A DNA stretch of 17,118 bases, taken from NCBI GenBank assembly GCA_039193385.1, contig JBCCWR010000042.1, forward strand, positions 1 through 17,118, in the 5' to 3' direction. The notes beneath the pieces were generated by a model, which saw only the letters and a program-made list of their open reading frames with translations, ran no database searches and was not told the origin of the DNA. This document shows positions 15,103-17,118 of this stretch, in pieces. The position numbers and the translations under genes were made by a program. This DNA is from JBCCWR01 sp039193385. Lineage in GTDB: Bacteria > Verrucomicrobiota > Verrucomicrobiia > Methylacidiphilales > JBCCWR01. Position 1 is the stretch's first letter. Every line of letters begins with the position of its first letter.

Positions 15103-15438
15103 ATGAAACATCAATACGACTCGGAAAACGCTACGCTACAACTTACGGCGGAAGGAGATGTCACCAGCACCAATGTCGATTCTATGCGTTATGAGCTTGA
15201 GGACATTTACGAGAAAACATCCACATCACATAAGAAAAAATGGTCTCTCTTAATTTTAGATTTATCCAAATCTCAAATGGTTGACTCAGCAGGCCTTAAC
15301 CTCATCATATCAATAGTCAAACGCAATAAGGCATCAGGAGCGGAAATCAAAATCATAACTAGCTCACCGCTTGTACACCGTGTCTTAACCTTCACGCGCC
15401 TCAGTAAAGAGGTAAACATTGTCCTGAATAAAAAGTAA
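15103..15438 (+). CDS. STAS-domain anti-anti-sigma factor
   Basis: The 111-residue single-domain protein is of the SpoIIAA/RsbV/HsbA type. The central LLILDLSKSQMVDSAGLNLI contains the conserved D-S-(A/S)-G-(L/I) phosphosite, with Ser62 as candidate phosphorylated residue, and is followed by the helix ISIVKRNKASGAEIKII and VHRVLTFTRLSKEVNI. The ATG at 15103 has GGAG about 6 bases upstream and the gene starts 11 bases after the REC-PP2C-HATPase gene, so the two are co-transcribed. Dephospho-STAS proteins bind and neutralise an anti-sigma or another target. No cognate anti-sigma is visible in the window, so its output could be a sigma pathway, a diguanylate cyclase or motility, as known for HsbA-type proteins. 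Confidence 0.92.
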   Translation: MKHQYDSENATLQLTAEGDVTSTNVDSMRYELEDIYEKTSTSHKKKWSLLILDLSKSQMVDSAGLNLIISIVKRNKASGAEIKIITSSPLVHRVLTFTRLSKEVNIVLNKK

Positions 15439-15460
15439 TACTAATTTAAATGAAGTATTA
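15431..15460 (-). terminator. Possible AT-rich terminator of cheB-cheR
   Basis: TAATACT (15436-15442) and AGTATTA (15454-15460) form a perfect 7-bp stem with an 11-base loop. Read on the minus strand, the stem is followed by CTTTTTATTC. It lies 24 bases after the cheR stop and overlaps the stop codon of the STAS gene. The stem has little GC, so its strength is doubtful. Confidence 0.45.
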
Positions 15461-15483
15461 TGGATCAAAACAGCTGTTATGAT

Positions 15484-16335
15484 TTAACTAGCTGCCTGAG
15501 CAGCCAACATCTTTCGAAAAATAATTGTTTTACCATTACCGTATGTTGCAGAACGCAATGTATTATTTAAATTAAGTGTTGTTTCAGCTGTCCCCAGAAA
15601 AAGATAACCTTCAGGGTGCAAACATCTGCACATGTTATCCAATATCTGCTTCTTCTTTTCATTATCAAAATAAATCATTACATTACGAAGCATGATGATG
15701 TCGTACAAAGGCATAATTCCCCATGCTTCAATAAGATTCAATTTTTTGAAAACAATCATGTCTTTCACTTCATCTTTTATCTGCCAGGTTTCATTAGGAC
15801 CCTTGGAAAAATATTTTAACAAATAAATAGCGGGTAATCCGCGGTTTACCTCGAGTTGACTGAAAGATCCTTTTTGAGCTTTTGCCAGAACCTCGCTAGA
15901 AATATCCGTAGCTAAAATTTCAATATTCCAATCATTCAATTGTGGGAAATTCTCACGGATCATCATGGCTAATGTATAAGGCTCCTGACCCGTTGAACAC
16001 GCGGCATTCCATATTTGAATCTTCCTTGTCGCTTCATTTCTTTTTATAAGCTCAGGAATAATTTCTGTTTTTAAGGTTTCAAAAGGATGAATATCACGAA
16101 AGAAAGAGGTCTCGTTCGTAGTAAGGGCATCAACTACTTTATCCATTAATGAAGCAGGGCAACCCGGGGCTTTTAGTTTTTCTATCAGATCGGATATCGT
16201 ATCGTAACCTTCCTTATAAACTAAAGGTTCTAAACGTGTCTCTACTAGATATTCTTTTCCCGGTTCAAGAACAATGGCCGATAATTGAGCTACAAGTGCA
16301 CTGACATAGTTAAAATCATGTTCGCTTACTGACAT
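15484..16335 (-). CDS. cheR: CheR chemotaxis protein methyltransferase
   Basis: CheR uses SAM to methylate glutamates on methyl-accepting chemoreceptors. The 283-residue protein has the N-terminal helical domain and TTNETSFFRDIHPFETL (the NET-FFR region), SAM motif IWNAACSTGQEPYTLAMMI, ILATDISSEVLAKAQKG, VFKKLNLI and RNVMIYFDNEKKKQIL with GYLFLGTAET. Length matches classical CheR, without the TPR extensions seen in some variants. The gene begins 18 bases after cheB on the same strand, so the two form an adaptation pair. AGGA lies about 12 bases before the start ATG. It converges on the STAS gene. The pairing with cheB suggests a chemosensory cluster continuing beyond the window. Confidence 0.95.
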   Translation of the reverse strand: MSVSEHDFNYVSALVAQLSAIVLEPGKEYLVETRLEPLVYKEGYDTISDLIEKLKAPGCPASLMDKVVDALTTNETSFFRDIHPFETLKTEIIPELIKRNEATRKIQIWNAACSTGQEPYTLAMMIRENFPQLNDWNIEILATDISSEVLAKAQKGSFSQLEVNRGLPAIYLLKYFSKGPNETWQIKDEVKDMIVFKKLNLIEAWGIMPLYDIIMLRNVMIYFDNEKKKQILDNMCRCLHPEGYLFLGTAETTLNLNNTLRSATYGNGKTIIFRKMLAAQAAS

Positions 16336-16353
16336 ATTTTTAAAAATCCTTGT

Positions 16354-17118
16354 TTAAAATTTATCTGAAACTGCTACTGGCAAATCTCTTAATGATAAAA
16401 TCTCATCCGCTAATCCAGAACCCACAACGTATCCAGGCATGCCCCAAACAACACTACTAGCTTCATCTTGAGCTACAATATAGCCCCCTTTTTCAGCGAT
16501 GACTTCACATCCACGCGCGCCATCTTGTCCCATTCCTGTCATGACTACAGCCAGTACTTTATTACCATAAACTCGAGCTATCGATCTAAAGAGGGGATCT
16601 ACCGCTGGTCGACATGAATTTTCCAATGGCTCCTCATTGGTTCGAATCACTACACCTGAACCGTTTTTCTCAACAACCATATGTTTTCCTCCTGGGGCAA
16701 TATATGCGTGCCCAGGTTGAACCTTCATATGGTCTTCTCCTTCATGAAATTCTGTAGGGCCCAACTTGGTTAAACGTTCGGCGAGAATTTTAGTAAACAT
16801 AGGAGGCATGTGCTGAACAATAAGTATCGGAACGTCTAATTTGCCTGGCATCATTTCAAAGAAATCTGCCAGCGCATTCGGCCCCCCCGTTGATGTGCCT
16901 ATGGTTAACACTTTAAAACCAGATTCTGTTTTCGGTGTTTTGCTTTTTGATACAGATATTGTTTTTTCAATACTCAATGTAGTGTCATTTGAAGTCTCAT
17001 CCTTTGCTTGAGCTCTCTTGCAAAGTTCAAGAACTTTGGGAACAAGGTCTTGTTTAAGCGTATCGATCCCATCCATAGGATTGGCCATCTGCGTAGGTTT
17101 TGTCACATAATCATCAGC
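16354..17118 (-). CDS. cheB: CheB protein-glutamate methylesterase, N-terminus outside window
   Basis: The frame is open to the window edge. Its first visible residues, ADDYVTKPTQMANPMDGIDT, are the end of a receiver domain (ADDYVTKP with the conserved Lys-Pro), so the full gene has a phosphorylation-controlled receiver upstream. A linker follows, then the methylesterase domain: LTIGTSTGGPNAL (nucleophile Ser in the STGG turn), VQHMPPMFT (catalytic His), APGGKHMVV, SCRPAVDPLFRS and VMTGMGQDGARG (catalytic Asp). It removes methyl groups from chemoreceptors, opposing CheR. A GTG at 17106 is not the start, since the coding pattern continues through it. The domain is intact; the receiver is mostly unseen. 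Confidence 0.95.
   Translation of the reverse strand, partial: ADDYVTKPTQMANPMDGIDTLKQDLVPKVLELCKRAQAKDETSNDTTLSIEKTISVSKSKTPKTESGFKVLTIGTSTGGPNALADFFEMMPGKLDVPILIVQHMPPMFTKILAERLTKLGPTEFHEGEDHMKVQPGHAYIAPGGKHMVVEKNGSGVVIRTNEEPLENSCRPAVDPLFRSIARVYGNKVLAVVMTGMGQDGARGCEVIAEKGGYIVAQDEASSVVWGMPGYVVGSGLADEILSLRDLPVAVSDKF

Noticed and set aside
1..17118. CRISPR arrays, insertion sequences, tRNA or rRNA genes, prophage parts
   Set aside because: I saw no regular repeats with spacers, transposase motifs, terminal repeats or RNA gene signatures; the genes are core and regulatory types.

Overview
The window comes from an AT-rich (roughly 40% GC by eye) Gram-negative-type bacterium. A WaaG-like glycosyltransferase, an AsmA-like envelope protein, several Sec signal peptides and a periplasmic-sensor ECF system all point to an outer membrane. 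The gene mix suggests the PVC group (Verrucomicrobiota or Lentisphaerota), but this is an impression from protein style and not a placement. Genes are tightly packed. Strands alternate often, and three convergent pairs overlap at their stop codons.

Layout. (1) 1-983: the 3' part of a GT4, WaaG-like glycosyltransferase. (2) 991-2863, minus strand: a four-gene extracytoplasmic stress module made of a secreted Met-rich CnrX/Spy-like protein, an ECF sigma factor, a one-TM putative anti-sigma factor and a membrane-anchored CnrX-like sensor. It resembles CnrYXH but has two paralogous sensors, and a perfect 11-bp hairpin lies just before the sigma gene. (3) 2990-5257, minus: priA, the replication restart helicase. 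(4) 5351-8317: a small secreted protein, a secreted protein with a lysozyme-like Glu...GIGH signature, and a MurU/AmgK-like nucleotidyltransferase-kinase pair, together a possible peptidoglycan turnover and recycling locus. (5) 8314-11463: an AsmA-like protein, a class I glutamine amidotransferase and a secreted protein with a likely double-psi beta-barrel. (6) 11770-13241: rpsB-tsf, preceded by a hairpin-rich leader and closed by a clear Rho-independent terminator. (7) 13529-15438: a REC-PP2C-HATPase fusion followed by a STAS anti-anti-sigma protein, a partner-switching pair of the HsbR-HsbA / CrsR-CrsA type. (8) 15484-17118, minus: cheR and the C-terminal part of cheB, which continues past the window edge.

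Two signalling systems stand out. The ECF module would sense an envelope or metal signal in the periplasm and release a sigma factor. The REC-PP2C-HATPase/STAS pair would convert a phosphorelay input into the phosphorylation state of the STAS protein, and it lies beside chemosensory adaptation enzymes. No sigma or anti-sigma target for the STAS protein is visible here. Nothing in the window looks like a mobile element, CRISPR array, tRNA or rRNA.
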